The position numbers and the translations under genes were made by a program. The notes under the pieces are model-generated. The model searched no databases and was not told where the DNA came from. It saw only the letters and a program-made list of their open reading frames with translations. Shown in pieces: positions 48,579-59,400 of a stretch of 64,000 nt of DNA. Numbering within the stretch: position 1 is the first letter of the stretch; each line of letters opens with the position of its first letter. Where the stretch lies: contig NZ_MWQN01000001.1 in assembly GCF_002024165.1 (NCBI RefSeq), positions 6,448,001-6,512,000 on the forward strand, written 5' to 3'. This DNA comes from Embleya scabrispora (GTDB taxonomy: Bacteria > Actinomycetota > Actinomycetes > Streptomycetales > Streptomycetaceae).

Positions 48579-48879
48579 CGCCCCGTTCTCCTCCTGCTCG
48601 ACGGTGCCAACGGTCAGTGCGGGGCCCCCGTCCCGGCTGACCCTCTTGCTCCTACCGACGCATCGGATGAGAGACCGGTTTCCTCCCGCGGGCAATTCGG
48701 CTCCCGTTCGCGCAGGGTTGAGGGCGATCCCTCACTCCCTCGTTCGGAGCACCTCAACAACCAGGTCACAAGTGGCTCGTACACCTGCCCGATGACCGAT
48801 TCGCCCCGGCGGCCCCGGTAGCGTGACCGGAGGCCGCCGGCGGTTGTCGGGGGTTCGCGGAACGTACGGGAGGAATCTG
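48579..48879. promoter_or_regulatory. Divergent promoter region between wbl and pbp genes
   Basis: A 301-bp gap. It holds an inverted repeat GGTTGAGG ... CCTCAAC (about 48714-48763) that could be a regulatory stem or operator. No gene or clear -10/-35 pair was identified; both flanking genes should start here. Confidence 0.4.
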
Positions 48880-50769
48880 GTGGGCAGCAGGATGCGACGG
48901 TTGCCGTCGGCCGTGCCGTTGATGGTGTCGGTCGTCGTGGTCGCCGGGCTGACCTCGTGCAGCGGCGGAGAAGACAAGAAGGACACCTCGGAGACGACGG
49001 CCAGAGACTTCCTGGCCGCGTGGCAGAGCGGCGACACGACCAAGGCGGCGTCCTTCACGGACAACCCCGCCACGGCCAAGCAGGGTCTCGAGACCACGGG
49101 CAAGCAACTGGGGATCGCCAAGGCCGAGTACAAGGCCGGCGCCTACACCAAGGGCAAGGACAACGCGCCGGCCACGCTCGCGTACAACGCGACGTTGACC
49201 CTCAAGGGGGTGGCGGACCCGGTCAAGATCGCGTCCACGGTCCCGATCGTCACCGCGAACGGCAAGTCGACCGTGCACTGGACCCAGACCATCGTGCACC
49301 CGCAACTGGCGGACAGCGGGAAGATCAAGCGGGATCGTACGCTGCCCAAGCGCGGTGAGATCCTGGACCGCTCGGGCAAGTCGCTGGCCACCACGACGCC
49401 CGTGGTGGCGCTGTCGCTGTGGCCGGCCAAGATCACCAACCCGGACGCGCTGTACGCGGCGCTGTCGGACCCGATGTTCGACCTGGACATCCCCAAACTC
49501 AAGGGCCGGGTCGCGGCGGCGGATCCGAACCAGTCGCTGCCCCTGGTGACGCTGCGCAAGGAGAAGTGGGACGGCGGCGGCCAGGTCAAGCTGGCCGGCC
49601 TGGGCGGGATCCAGGTCAAGGAGGGGGCGACCCAGTCCGGCGACGTGGCGAAGCAGATCGTCGGCACGGTCGCCTCGGGCGACAACGCCGACCTGCTCAA
49701 GAACGCCGACCCGAGTGCCTCGTCGGCGGACCAGGTGGGCGCCTCCGGCCTGCAGTACCGCTACGAGAAGAAGTTGGCCGGCGTCGCCGACCTGAAGATC
49801 ACCGTCGTGGACGCGGGCGGCGCGGAGAAGGCGACCCTGGTCGACGTCAAGGGCAAGCCGGCGGAGTCGCTGAAGACCACCCTGGACCCGGCCGTGCAGA
49901 AGCAGGCCGAGGACGCCCTCAAGGCGGTGACCGGCGGCAACAACGCCTCGATCGTGGTGCTCGACGCCAAGACCGGCGGGATCACCGCCGCCGCGAACAC
50001 CCCGTCGAACGGCGACAATCGGGCCTTCACCGGGCGCTACCCACCGGGCTCGACCTTCAAGACCGTCTCCTCGGGCGCGCTGTTGCAGGCCGGCATCAAG
50101 CCGACCGACAAGGTGCCGTGTGAGAACACGCTGGTGGTCAACGGGCAGACGTTCAAGAACTACGACGGCCTCAAGCCGATGCCCGACGCGCTGTTCCAGG
50201 ACGACTTCGCGCAGTCCTGCAACACGGCCTTCATCGGCAACCGCGCCAAGATCCAGAACGACACGCTGAGCAAGCTGGCCGGCGACCAGTTCGGGATCGG
50301 CGCCAAGTGGGACGTCGGCACGGTCACCTTCGACGGCTCGGTACCGACGGCCAACGGCGAGAACGACAAGGCCGCGTCGATGATCGGCCAGGGCCGGGTG
50401 CTGGCCAGCCCGCTCGTGATGGCCTCGGTCGCCGCGACGATCGCCTCCGGCAAGTTCAACCAGCCGGTGCTCGCGCCCGACGACGTGCCGGGCCGGGTGC
50501 CCTCGCATCCCCTGGACCCGTCGATCGCCGGCCAGCTCAAGGCGCTGATGCAGGGCGTGGTGGCGAACGGCTCCGGCAAGATGCTCCAGGGCATCCCGGG
50601 CACGGTGGGCGCCAAGACCGGTACCGCCGAGTTCGACGAGAAGGGCGAGACCCTGACCCACGGCTGGATGATCGCGTTCAAGGACGACGTCGCGGTCGCG
50701 GTGCTCGTGGAGAAGGGCAAGTCCGGTGGCTCGGCCGCCGGTCCGGTGGTGAAGGCCTTCTTCGGTTAG
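48880..50769 (+). CDS. Class B penicillin-binding lipoprotein with MecA-N-like domain
   Basis: A 629-residue peptidoglycan transpeptidase. The N-terminal signal ends in the lipobox GLTSC (Cys27). An NTF2-like MecA_N-type domain follows (ARDFLAAWQSGDTTKAASFTDNP), then the PBP dimer domain (RTLPKRGEILDRSGKSLATT) and the transpeptidase with SxxK at Ser391 (GSTFK), SxN as SCN (446-448) and KTG at 579-581 (GAKTGTAEF). It crosslinks the cell wall outside the membrane. The architecture recalls PBP2a and BlaR/MecA-type low-affinity PBPs, so lower beta-lactam sensitivity is conceivable but not shown. GTG start with GGGAGGA five bases upstream. Confidence 0.93.
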   Translation: MGSRMRRLPSAVPLMVSVVVVAGLTSCSGGEDKKDTSETTARDFLAAWQSGDTTKAASFTDNPATAKQGLETTGKQLGIAKAEYKAGAYTKGKDNAPATLAYNATLTLKGVADPVKIASTVPIVTANGKSTVHWTQTIVHPQLADSGKIKRDRTLPKRGEILDRSGKSLATTTPVVALSLWPAKITNPDALYAALSDPMFDLDIPKLKGRVAAADPNQSLPLVTLRKEKWDGGGQVKLAGLGGIQVKEGATQSGDVAKQIVGTVASGDNADLLKNADPSASSADQVGASGLQYRYEKKLAGVADLKITVVDAGGAEKATLVDVKGKPAESLKTTLDPAVQKQAEDALKAVTGGNNASIVVLDAKTGGITAAANTPSNGDNRAFTGRYPPGSTFKTVSSGALLQAGIKPTDKVPCENTLVVNGQTFKNYDGLKPMPDALFQDDFAQSCNTAFIGNRAKIQNDTLSKLAGDQFGIGAKWDVGTVTFDGSVPTANGENDKAASMIGQGRVLASPLVMASVAATIASGKFNQPVLAPDDVPGRVPSHPLDPSIAGQLKALMQGVVANGSGKMLQGIPGTVGAKTGTAEFDEKGETLTHGWMIAFKDDVAVAVLVEKGKSGGSAAGPVVKAFFG

Positions 50770-50834
50770 CCGACCTCCGATCGACGCGGGCCCGTTGCCC
50801 CGGGGGTACCCCACACGACCGGTCGACGGAAGCG

Positions 50835-50865
50835 AAGCCCCGGCGCGCGATGCGCGCCGGGGCTT
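50835..50865 (+). terminator. Terminator hairpin after the PBP gene
   Basis: Perfect 14-bp stem AAGCCCCGGCGCGC and complement, 3-nt loop, followed by TT; the most classical intrinsic terminator of the window. Confidence 0.9.
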
Positions 50866-51005
50866 TTCGGTGCGTCCAGGCGCGCCCGGCACGCTCCTTG
50901 TGACACCGGGATGCACCTGGACACCATCCGTGTCCGATGCGAGCGTGAGAAGTGACCGGCAATGACAGCGGCGATCGTTTTCGCTCTCCGAAGGGAGTCG
51001 ACGTC

Positions 51006-51236
51006 ATGTCGAACAATGTCACCCTGGTGGCCCGGGTTCCGGTGCTGCCGTCCGCCGACGCCGAACGTCCGATCGAGCTGAGATTCGGCCCGCACACCGA
51101 CGAGCACGGTCGGCCCACCGACGAGTGGACGGTGGAACGACTGACCGCGGACCAGGCCGCGAACCTCGTCGAGGACCTGGCCGCGGTGCTCGGGTTGAGC
51201 GTGGTCGGTCCGGCCGAACTCCGGGTGGTCTCCTGA
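51006..51236 (+). CDS. Small hypothetical protein (76 aa)
   Basis: A 76-residue soluble protein: SNNVTLVARVPVLPSADAERP, ELRFGPHTDEHGRP, and VERLTADQAANLVEDLAAVLGL. I do not recognise a family. The ATG has AAGGGAG eight bases upstream, better than the in-frame GTG at 50952. It is followed 121 bp later by another unknown small gene on the same strand. Confidence 0.65.
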   Translation: MSNNVTLVARVPVLPSADAERPIELRFGPHTDEHGRPTDEWTVERLTADQAANLVEDLAAVLGLSVVGPAELRVVS

Positions 51237-51357
51237 CCGACCGCACCCCCCACACGTCCCATCCGCGTGGCGCTCCCGTGCGCCGTACGGGTGGGACGCG
51301 TGCGCGCGGCGGCGCATTTCGGGCCGGCGGATCGTTTCGGCGCCGCACAATGGCCGC

Positions 51358-51762
51358 GTGAGCAGCCAGACCGCAGCAGTACGGAATCCGGCCGTGAGCA
51401 GCGACTCGCCCACGCCGGCCACGGAACCGCTCGGCGTCCGCGAGTCGCCGCCGAGCCGGGTCGGCGAGCGCCGCAAGGAGGCCGATGCGCACCCGACCGG
51501 CCCCCGGGTGCGCATGGTCCTCCCGGACGGGCAGCACCTCGAGGTCACCCTGGTGAGTTGGCACCAGTACCGGGACGGCAGTTGGCGCGCCCGCGTGCGC
51601 TGGCCCGTCTGGGGGGCGTACGGCTTCGCCGCCGACGTGGAGACCCGGGCGTGGGCCATGGAGTCCTTCGTACCCGCGAGTGTGCTCGGCCCGCTCGACG
51701 GCGAGGACTACGGCACCGTCCGACACGACCGCCCACGCATCCCGGTGCCGAAACAATCCTGA
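51358..51762 (+). CDS. Hypothetical protein (134 aa), likely leaderless mRNA
   Basis: A disordered N-terminal third is followed by a compact domain: RMVLPDGQHLEVTLVSWHQYRDGSWRARVRWPVWGAYGFAADVETRAWAMESFVP. Tryptophan-rich beta structure is likely; the family is not known to me. CACAAT (51346-51351) lies six bases before the GTG and no ribosome site is present, so translation from a leaderless mRNA is likely. Codon use is normal. Confidence 0.65.
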   Translation: MSSQTAAVRNPAVSSDSPTPATEPLGVRESPPSRVGERRKEADAHPTGPRVRMVLPDGQHLEVTLVSWHQYRDGSWRARVRWPVWGAYGFAADVETRAWAMESFVPASVLGPLDGEDYGTVRHDRPRIPVPKQS

Positions 51763-51860
51763 ACCGTCCCCGGCCTCCTCCGCGGATCCGGGCGCCTGCG
51801 TCCGCCCGCCTTCGCGGACCCGGACGTCGGCCTTCGGCCGCCCTTGTTCGCCCGGTCCCG

Positions 51861-52200
51861 CACACCCCCACGGCCGCCTCCGCCCGCCCTCGCGGGGCCG
51901 GACGCCGGCCCTCGTACGCTCGCCCGCGTTCGCGGACCCGGACGCGCGCCCCTCGCGGACCCGGGCTCCGCCCCTCGCACACCCGAGCAGCCGCCCCTCG
52001 CGTCCGGGTGGTGTCCTTGCACACCCCCACAGTCGCCTCCGCCCGCCCTCGCGGGCCGGAAGTCCGCCCTCGTACGCTCGCTCGCCCTCGCGGACCCGGA
52101 CGCCCGCCCGAGCACCCGCCCCTCGCGGACCCGGGCTCCCCTCTCGACACCCGAGCGGCCGCCCCTCGTCCGGGCGGCGTCCTCGCACACCCGGGCGGCG
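51861..52200. repeat. Imperfect tandem repeat of about 160 bp, two units plus a partial
   Basis: CACACCCCCAC at 51861 recurs at 52020 (159 bp) and, degenerate, at 52185 (165 bp); each unit contains GCCTCCGCCCGCCCTCGCGGG, CCGCCCTCGTACGCTCGC-like and CCTCGCGGACCCGGGCTCC words. The rest of the 51763-52347 gap has no gene that I can support; its open frames are by-products of the repeat. Confidence 0.75.
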
Positions 52201-52347
52201 GGTGGGCCAACGGGGGCGGTACAGTTCATGGCTTCGGGTGACGAAACGGTGACAACGGCGCCCGCTGGTTCGCCGAAACAACGGGCAACGGGTACATGTG
52301 TCCTAAATCCTGTTGCTCCAGGGTTGCCGGCCACCGATGCTTGCGGC

Positions 52348-53760
52348 ATGTTCGATCCGGTCATCACCTCGCATGACGCCCTCCTCGGCCTGCTTCGCAG
52401 CGGCCACGGACAGGGCGCCCGGCGGGCCCTCGTCGCCGACCGCGTCGCCGTGCTCGACGCGCTCGACGGTTGCGTGGTCCGCGATCCCCGTGCCGTTCCG
52501 GCCACCGAGTCCCGCTCGCTCTATTACGCGCGGCTCTACGCGGACCTCGACGCCGGCCTCGACGGCCTCGCCCGACATCTGCTGTGCGAGGAGGACTGGA
52601 CCGACGAGGACGCGGACCGCACCGCGCTCCCCCTCGCCGTCCTCGGCACGCTCGCCCGCCTCGGCCGCGCCGACGCGACCGAGTTGTTGCGTTCCTACGT
52701 CGAGGAAGGCCGCGACTGGCCGGAGGCGCTGGACCGGCTCGCCGCCATCGGACAGGACGCGGCGCTGACCGGCATGCTCGACATCGTGCTCGAGCGCGGC
52801 GAGGACGACGAACTCTACGACTGCGTCAAGCGCTCCACCGGCATGCGCCCCTGGCGGACGTGGGCGGCCGAGGACGAGCGGGTGCGCGCCGTCGTCGAAC
52901 AGGTCGACCTGGACTGGTGGCGCTGGGAGTTGACCCGCTCGGTGCGCCCCGGCACACCGCCGACCGCGCCCGCGCAGACCGTCGACCAGGTGCTCGCCGA
53001 GGCCGCCGACGGGCCACGCCAATCGCTCGCCTGCGGCCGACGGCTCGCCGCCGTCGCCGGGCCGGAGCACCGCGGCGCGATCCTGGCCGCCGCCTGGGCC
53101 GGACCCGACGGCGCCAGAGCCGCCGCGCTGCGCTACCTCGGCGAACAGGGCGACGGCGCGCTGCTCGACCTGGCCGAGGGCGCGCTCGCGCCCGACGCGC
53201 CCACCGGGGTGCGGCTCGCCGCCGCACACGCCATCGGCGGCCTGCGCACCCCCGCCGCGGTCGCCCGGGCGCGCACCTGGGCCGCCCGCGAGGACCTGCT
53301 CGGCGAGGTGGCCGTGCGGATACTGGCCGGTGCCGGGGAACCCGCAGACGGACCGATTCTGCTGCACGCGCTGCGCGCCAGGGTGGCCGCGGCGCCCCCG
53401 ATCGGCGCGGCGGACACCGACCAGGCCGACCACTTCCGGCTGCGCGACCTGGTCACCGGGATAGGGCGCCTCGCCCTCGTCGACGCGCTCGACCTGATCC
53501 GTGACGTCTACCGCGACGCCGCCTCCGCCGGACTGCGCGCCTGCGCCGTGGAGACCCTCGCCCGGATAGAGCCGTCCTTCGCCGCCGAGACGGCCGTGGA
53601 AGCCCTCTGGGACTGCCAGGCCGACACCCGACTGATCGCCGCGCGCCACGTGGACGCGCGCCGCCCCGAGGCCGTGACGCGACTGCGCCGGCTCGCGGGC
53701 GACCCGGCCGAGCACGCCGAGGTGCGCACCGCCGCCAAGGCCAGGCTGAGCGAGATGTGA
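52348..53760 (+). CDS. HEAT-repeat-like helical protein of unknown role
   Basis: A 470-residue, Ala/Leu/Arg-rich all-helical protein. The second half has HEAT/PBS-lyase-like units (AAALRYLGEQGDGALLDLAEGALAPDAPTGVRLAAAHAIGGL, VAVRILAGAGEPADGPILLHAL). The N-terminus FDPVITSHDALLGLLRSGHGQGARRAL and the ESRSLYYARLYADLD segment are blocks I recognise from Streptomyces proteins. It is probably a scaffold or adaptor. The ATG given is the point where the conserved sequence begins; an in-frame ATG at 52228 is an alternative. It lies 101 bp upstream of the SMC-like operon and could be linked to it. Confidence 0.62.
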   Translation: MFDPVITSHDALLGLLRSGHGQGARRALVADRVAVLDALDGCVVRDPRAVPATESRSLYYARLYADLDAGLDGLARHLLCEEDWTDEDADRTALPLAVLGTLARLGRADATELLRSYVEEGRDWPEALDRLAAIGQDAALTGMLDIVLERGEDDELYDCVKRSTGMRPWRTWAAEDERVRAVVEQVDLDWWRWELTRSVRPGTPPTAPAQTVDQVLAEAADGPRQSLACGRRLAAVAGPEHRGAILAAAWAGPDGARAAALRYLGEQGDGALLDLAEGALAPDAPTGVRLAAAHAIGGLRTPAAVARARTWAAREDLLGEVAVRILAGAGEPADGPILLHALRARVAAAPPIGAADTDQADHFRLRDLVTGIGRLALVDALDLIRDVYRDAASAGLRACAVETLARIEPSFAAETAVEALWDCQADTRLIAARHVDARRPEAVTRLRRLAGDPAEHAEVRTAAKARLSEM

Positions 53761-53861
53761 GCGAGACGTAGCCGACCCCCGGCCGACCCCGCCCCCGTTC
53801 GGCCCCATCCGGGGTGGGCGGGCGCCGAGGCTGTCGGCCGAACGTCCTAGGCTCTACTCCC

Positions 53862-55409
53862 ATGACCGTTTCCGCCCGAGCCGTCCGGCCCGGGGAGCTG
53901 CCGCCGCCCGCCGGCCCGGCGCTGCCCCCGGGCGCGGCGCACCCCCGCTCCGGGGTGACCGAGGAGGGCTTGGCCCGCCGCCTCAAGGCCCTCGCCTGCA
54001 CCGCGCCGCTGCACGACCTGGAGGCGCGCAAGGCCAACCTGGCGGGCGAGTACACCGTCTACGCGATGGCCGAACTCGGCCTCGCCGCGATCGACCTGGT
54101 CACGGTCACGATGGACTTCGACACCGGCGCCGACCACGAGGAGATCGTCAGCCGGCTCCGCCCGCGCGTGGCCGCCCAGGCCCCCGGGCGCGACCCGGCC
54201 GAATACGAGCGGGTCGCCCGCTGGGTCCTGGAGAACCTGATCAACGTCGGCAGCGTCGACCGGGGCTTTCGCGCCGTCTACGGCATGTGGACCCGTGAGG
54301 GTGAATACATCCGGCGCGACTACGACTTCAAGCTCCTCGAAGAGGTCCCCGGCCCCGACGGGCACATCTTCCTGCGCGCCACCGACGAGGCGATCAACGT
54401 CCTGGTCGGCGCCCTCGACACCGACGTGACCAGCGCGCAGATCGCCGCCGACGTCAAACTCGACCACCTGATCCGGCGCGGCCGGCTCGCCGAGGCCAGG
54501 TTCGCCGCCGAGCAGGCCCGCTACCGCACCGTGCAGTACGCCGAATCGCTGCGCCGCGCGCTGGACGCGACCCGGCGCAACGTGCGCGCCGTCGACTGGC
54601 TCCAGGCCGTGCCGGACCTGATCGACGAGGCGTTCGACCACGTCGCGGACCGCTACCGGCACGAGAACGCGATCCTGATCAACATCCGCCGGGCCCGGGA
54701 CGAGGCCGAGGAGAGCGAGCGCAAGCGCGGCGCGGCCGAGCTGGTCGACATCGTCCAGGACTGCATCCGCCGACACACCCAGTTGCAGACCCGGCTGATG
54801 GAGGCCGGGCCGCTGTTCCGGGCCGAGCAGGACCGGCAGGCGTTCGCCGCCCCGAGCACCCGCACCGGGCTCGACCTGTACGGGCAACTGCTGCGCCCGC
54901 TCCTGGAGTTGCCCGTCGGCGACGCACGCCGGGCGACCGACCGGTTCTTCGCCGCCGGCACCGGCCTGCGCACCCCCGTCGCGGTGCGCCTGCACGACCT
55001 GACCGAGATGTTGCTCACCCCGCCCGCGCCACGCGACCACCTCGGCGCCGAACTGCCCGAGCCCGACGTGTCGCTCACCCCCGACGACAGCCGCTACAGC
55101 GAGCGCCAGCACGACGCGGCGGCGCTGCTCCTGGACATCCCGCCGGAGACCCCGCGCCGGTTGTCCGGGCTGCTCGCCGAGGCCCGCGAGGCCGATCCCG
55201 ACCTCGGCTACCTGGTCGCGCTGCTCGCGTTCCACGCGGCCTCGCCGCCGGTGGGGACCGCGCTGCGCCAGGGCGATCGCACCCTGCTCGTGGCCGTCGA
55301 CGACGGCACCGAACTCGACGACCCCGAGGTCGGCGGCGCCGACCTGATCATCGGCACGGCGGTTCTGACCGGCGCGCGCCCCGAGCCGGAAGGGCCCACC
55401 CCCGGATGA
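53862..55409 (+). CDS. MukF/MksF/JetA-like kleisin subunit of an SMC system
   Basis: A 515-residue helical protein. Two winged-helix-like regions flank a helical middle; YIRRDYDFKLLEEV, FLRATDEAINVLVGALDTDVTSAQIAADVKLDHLIRRGRLAEA and the following arginine-rich helices are like JetA/MksF proteins. The kleisin would bridge the heads of the SMC-like ATPase encoded two genes downstream. The ATG lies eight bases after TAGGCT, without a ribosome site, so the mRNA is probably leaderless. It overlaps the MukE-like gene by four bases (ATGA). The assignment rests on gene order, length and general pattern rather than on a signature motif. Confidence 0.6.
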   Translation: MTVSARAVRPGELPPPAGPALPPGAAHPRSGVTEEGLARRLKALACTAPLHDLEARKANLAGEYTVYAMAELGLAAIDLVTVTMDFDTGADHEEIVSRLRPRVAAQAPGRDPAEYERVARWVLENLINVGSVDRGFRAVYGMWTREGEYIRRDYDFKLLEEVPGPDGHIFLRATDEAINVLVGALDTDVTSAQIAADVKLDHLIRRGRLAEARFAAEQARYRTVQYAESLRRALDATRRNVRAVDWLQAVPDLIDEAFDHVADRYRHENAILINIRRARDEAEESERKRGAAELVDIVQDCIRRHTQLQTRLMEAGPLFRAEQDRQAFAAPSTRTGLDLYGQLLRPLLELPVGDARRATDRFFAAGTGLRTPVAVRLHDLTEMLLTPPAPRDHLGAELPEPDVSLTPDDSRYSERQHDAAALLLDIPPETPRRLSGLLAEAREADPDLGYLVALLAFHAASPPVGTALRQGDRTLLVAVDDGTELDDPEVGGADLIIGTAVLTGARPEPEGPTPG

Positions 55410-56254
55410 ACCACGACACGGCGGCCGACGCCGCCCCGATCACCTCCGCCGACGTCGGCGACGCGGCCCGCCTGGTCGCCTTCGGCCTCCAGCCCAAGCT
55501 GCTGCCGGCGCGCGACGCGGAATACGCCGACCTGATCCGCCGACACCGCGAGGATCCGCGCTTCGCGGCGCTCGCCGCCGCCGTCGCGGCGGGGCTCGGC
55601 CTGGTCGTCCTGGAGGTGTCGCCGCGTGCCGGGATGGCGGTGACCGCCGGTGAGGACTCGGTGTTCGCCGTCCGGATGGGCGACTACGCGCGTCGGGCCG
55701 GTACCGAGTCGGCCGACCGCTTCCTGCACGGCCTGGCCCACCTGGCGGTGGCCGCGATGGCCTTCCCGCGCCCCGAGGACCTGGCCGACGACGCCTACGT
55801 GGGCCGGCTCAGCGTGCACGGGGTGGACGCCTTCGTCCGCCAGGCCTGCCGCCGCCTGGAGGAACGCGCCGAACTGCGCGGCGAGATCAGCGACCCCGAG
55901 GTGGACGGGCCGAGCCTGGAGGCGGCCTGGCGGGTCTACGCCAGACGCAGCGCCACCGGCGCGACCAAGGACGCCCGCCGGCTCGCCGCGTCCACCGTGG
56001 GCATCGTGGCCAAGGCGGTGGCGTTCCTGGTCGACTCCGGCTTTTTGCAGCGGGTCTCCGACGACGGCGGCGGCACCTACCGCACCACGGCGCGCTACCA
56101 GCTCCAGGTCCGCGACACGGCCGGCTCGGCGGCGATGTCGGAGCTGCTGGAGCTGGGCGTGGTGGCGGTCACCGACGGCAGCCCGAGCCTGCTGGCCGCC
56201 GCGGTCGACGGCGAACTGGTGCCGGGGGCCGGGTTGCCCTTCCACGGCGTCTGA
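55406..56254 (+). CDS. MukE/MksE/JetB-like subunit of an SMC system
   Basis: A 282-residue protein of winged-helix character, DUF4194/MukE-like: FLVDSGFLQRVSDDGGGTYRTTARYQLQVRD is the likely second winged helix. The LARGE middle block EDLADDAYVGRLSVHGVDAFVRQACRRLEERAELRGE precedes it. It probably binds the kleisin and DNA. The ATG is inside the preceding stop codon (ATGA). The next gene starts 188 bp downstream after a T-rich stretch unlike the coding DNA, which may carry an extra promoter. Confidence 0.6.
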   Translation: MNHDTAADAAPITSADVGDAARLVAFGLQPKLLPARDAEYADLIRRHREDPRFAALAAAVAAGLGLVVLEVSPRAGMAVTAGEDSVFAVRMGDYARRAGTESADRFLHGLAHLAVAAMAFPRPEDLADDAYVGRLSVHGVDAFVRQACRRLEERAELRGEISDPEVDGPSLEAAWRVYARRSATGATKDARRLAASTVGIVAKAVAFLVDSGFLQRVSDDGGGTYRTTARYQLQVRDTAGSAAMSELLELGVVAVTDGSPSLLAAAVDGELVPGAGLPFHGV

Positions 56255-56442
56255 CCCGCGTGCCGGGTGGCGGTGACCGGTGCGGCGCGGGTCTCGATCG
56301 TCCGCGCGTGCCGCGCCGGGTGCGCCTGGTGCCGTCCGTCCGTGCGTGCGTGTGTTTTTCGGATGTTCCGCGGAGTGTGTGTTTCGTGCCGTTCGTTCCA
56401 CCTGTTTCGTCCTGTGCTTCGACCAGAGAGATTTGACCGCCG

Positions 56443-59400
56443 ATGTACGAGCTGTCCCGGGTCCGCCTGTTCTCCATCGGGCCCGCCGGTGCGCGTTACG
56501 CCGACACCGTGCTCGACCTGCGCGGGGTGGGTGCGCCCGTGCCCGACCCGGCGCCCAGGCAGGCGCAGTTGTTCGAGGGCGAGCCGGTCGGGCCGCCGCG
56601 CCGACCCGCGCCCGCGGGCGTGTTGTTCCTGGAGAACGGCGGCGGCAAGTCGGTCCTGCTCAAGCTGATCTTCTCGGTGATGCTGCCCGGACACCGCAAC
56701 ACCCTCGGCGGGGCCAGCTCGGGTGTGCTGCGCAAGTTCCTGCTCGCCGACGACTGCGGGCACGTCGCGCTCGAATGGCAGCACGTGCTCACCGGCGAGA
56801 CGGTCGTGGTCGGCAAGGTCAGCGAATGGCGCGGCCGACAGGTCTCCTCCGACCCGCGCAAGTTCGCGGAGAGCTGGTACTCCTTCCGACCCGGGCCCGG
56901 GCTCACCCTGGACGCGCTGCCGGTGCAGGTCGGCGGGCGGCGGCGGACCATGCGCGGCTTCCGCGACGCGATGACCGAACTGCACAAGGTCTACCCGGAC
57001 GTGGACGTGGTCTGGGAGGAGATCCACGACCGCTGGATCGAGCACCTGAACCTGCTCGGCCTGGATCCGGAACTGTTCCGCTACCAGCGCGAGATGAACG
57101 CCGACGAGGGTGAGGCGGCGGGCCTGTTCGCGGTCAAGAACGACGCGGACTTCGTCGACCTGCTGCTGCGCGCGGTCTCCGACCCGGCCGACACCGACGG
57201 ACTCGCCGACCTGGTCGACGGATTCGCGGTCAAGCTCGCCCAGCGTGCCGAGCTGACCGCCGAACGGGACTTCGTCGAGGGCGCGGTCGAACTCCTGGAC
57301 GCGGTCGGCGAGGCCGCCTCGCGGCGCACCCGGGTACGCGCGGTGCACCGCAACGCCGAGGACGCCGCGCGCGGGCTCGGCCGCGAACTGGGCGCCCGGG
57401 CCGAGCGGGAGCGCGAGCGGGCGGCCGAACTGGCCCGGCGGGTGGCCGACTCCGCCGCGGCCGTGGACGCCGCCGAGCGGGCTCGGGCACACGCCGCCCT
57501 GGTCACCGCCGAGATCACCCACCGGCACGCGGGCATGCGGCTGACCGCCGCGGAGAAGGACGCCGCCCGGATCAAGCGCGAACTCGGCGACGCGCGCGGG
57601 CTGCACGCGGCCTGGCTGGCCACCGAGGCGGTGTTGCGGCACCGGGCCGCGGTGGACCGGGCCGAGCGGGTGGACGTGGCGATCCGGGCGGCCGAGCGGG
57701 ACGCCGCGCCGGCCCTCGCCGCCCGCCAGGACGCCGCCTCGGCGCTGGTGCGCGCGCTGCACGCGGCCGCCGCCGGGGCGGAGGGCCGGGCGGACACCGA
57801 GGAGCGGCGCGCGGCCGAACTCCAGGAGCGGGGCGAGCGGGCGCAGCGGGCCGCCACCACCGCCGCGACCGAGGCGCAGCGCACCCGCAGCGAGGCGGCG
57901 CACCTGCGCGGCCGGCTCGCGGAGGTGGGCGCCGAACTCGAACTCGCGGTCGAGGCGGGCTGGATCGACGACGACGGCGACCCGGCCGAGTCCGCCGCGC
58001 GCGCCTCGGACGAGGAAAAGGCCGCCGCCACCGCCTGGACCGAGGCCCGGGCGGGCGCCGAACAGGCGGCGGCGCGGGTGCGCGAGGCCGAATCCGCGCG
58101 CGGCCGGGCCGAGTTGGCCGCCGCCCGAGCGGCGGACCGGCTGGGCGTGGCCGAGGCCGACCTGACCGCCGTGCACGACAACGCGACGGCGCTGGCCGCC
58201 GAGCCGAGGGTGCGCGAACTCCTGGGCCCCGACGCCGAGTCGGCGATCGGCGAGCAGGCCGCGCGCACCTTCGACCGGGCCGCCGACGTGCTGCGCGAAC
58301 TGCTTGCCGAGGCGGTCGGCGAGGGCGAGCGCACCCTGTTCCACCTGCGCACCGGCGCCGCCGACGACTCGCGGATCCTGGCCGCGCTGGGCGACGGCGG
58401 TCTGCTGCCCGCCGGCCCCGACGTGCTGGCCGCGGTCGAACTCCTGGGCGAGCACGGCATTCCGGCCCTGCCGGGCTGGCGCTACCTGGCCCAGTCGGTG
58501 CCCGCCGAGCGGCACGCCGCGGTGCTCGCGGCCCGCCCGCAGCTGGTCGACGGCGTGATCGTCACCATGCACAACGCGATGGAGCGGGCCCGGGACGTGC
58601 TGGCCGAGGCCGCGCTGCTGCCGCGCTCGGCCGTCGCGGTGGGCACCCCGCAGGCCCTGTTGGAGCCGGGCGAGGAGCGGGCGGACACGTTCCTGGTGCC
58701 GCCGAACCCGGCGATGCACGACGAGCGGGCCGCCGACACCGAGCGGGACGCGCTGCGCCGGCGGGCGGGCGAGCGGCAGGAGGCGATCCGCGAGCGGGCC
58801 GCGCGCCTGGAGGCCGATCGGGCGCTCGCCGGGCGGCTGGCGACATGGCGCGCGGCCTGCCCGGCAGGCCGGCTCGACGAACTGTTCGAGGCGGTCGCCG
58901 ACGCGCGGGTCGAGCTGGCCGCCGCACAGGCCGCGGGAGAGGCCGCCGAGATCGCCGCGGTGACCGCCGAGCAGGACCGGGCGCAGGCCGTGGATCGGCG
59001 CGATCGGCGGATGGACGCCGCACAGACCGCGCGCCGCCGCGCCGACGCGCTGGCCGGGCTCGCCTTCCGGCTGCGCGAGCGGGCCGGGTGGGCGCGCCGG
59101 ATCCGCGAACTGGAGCAGGAGACCACCGAACACGAGGCCGGCGCCGAGGCGGACCGACTGCTCGCCCGCACCGCCGACGAGGACCGCCGGCAGGCACAGC
59201 GCTCGGCCGACGACGCGCGCCGCACCGCCCGCGCGCTGCGCGAGGAACGCGCCGAGATCACCGGCGCGTCCGAGGAGCCGGTCGCCGACGAGGCGGCGGA
59301 CGAGGCCGCCGCCCGCGCGTCGTTGCCCGCGCTGCGCGAGGCGTACCGCACCGCCCGCGCGCTGTACGAGAAGGTGGGCGTGGGCGCCGACCTGCGCGCC

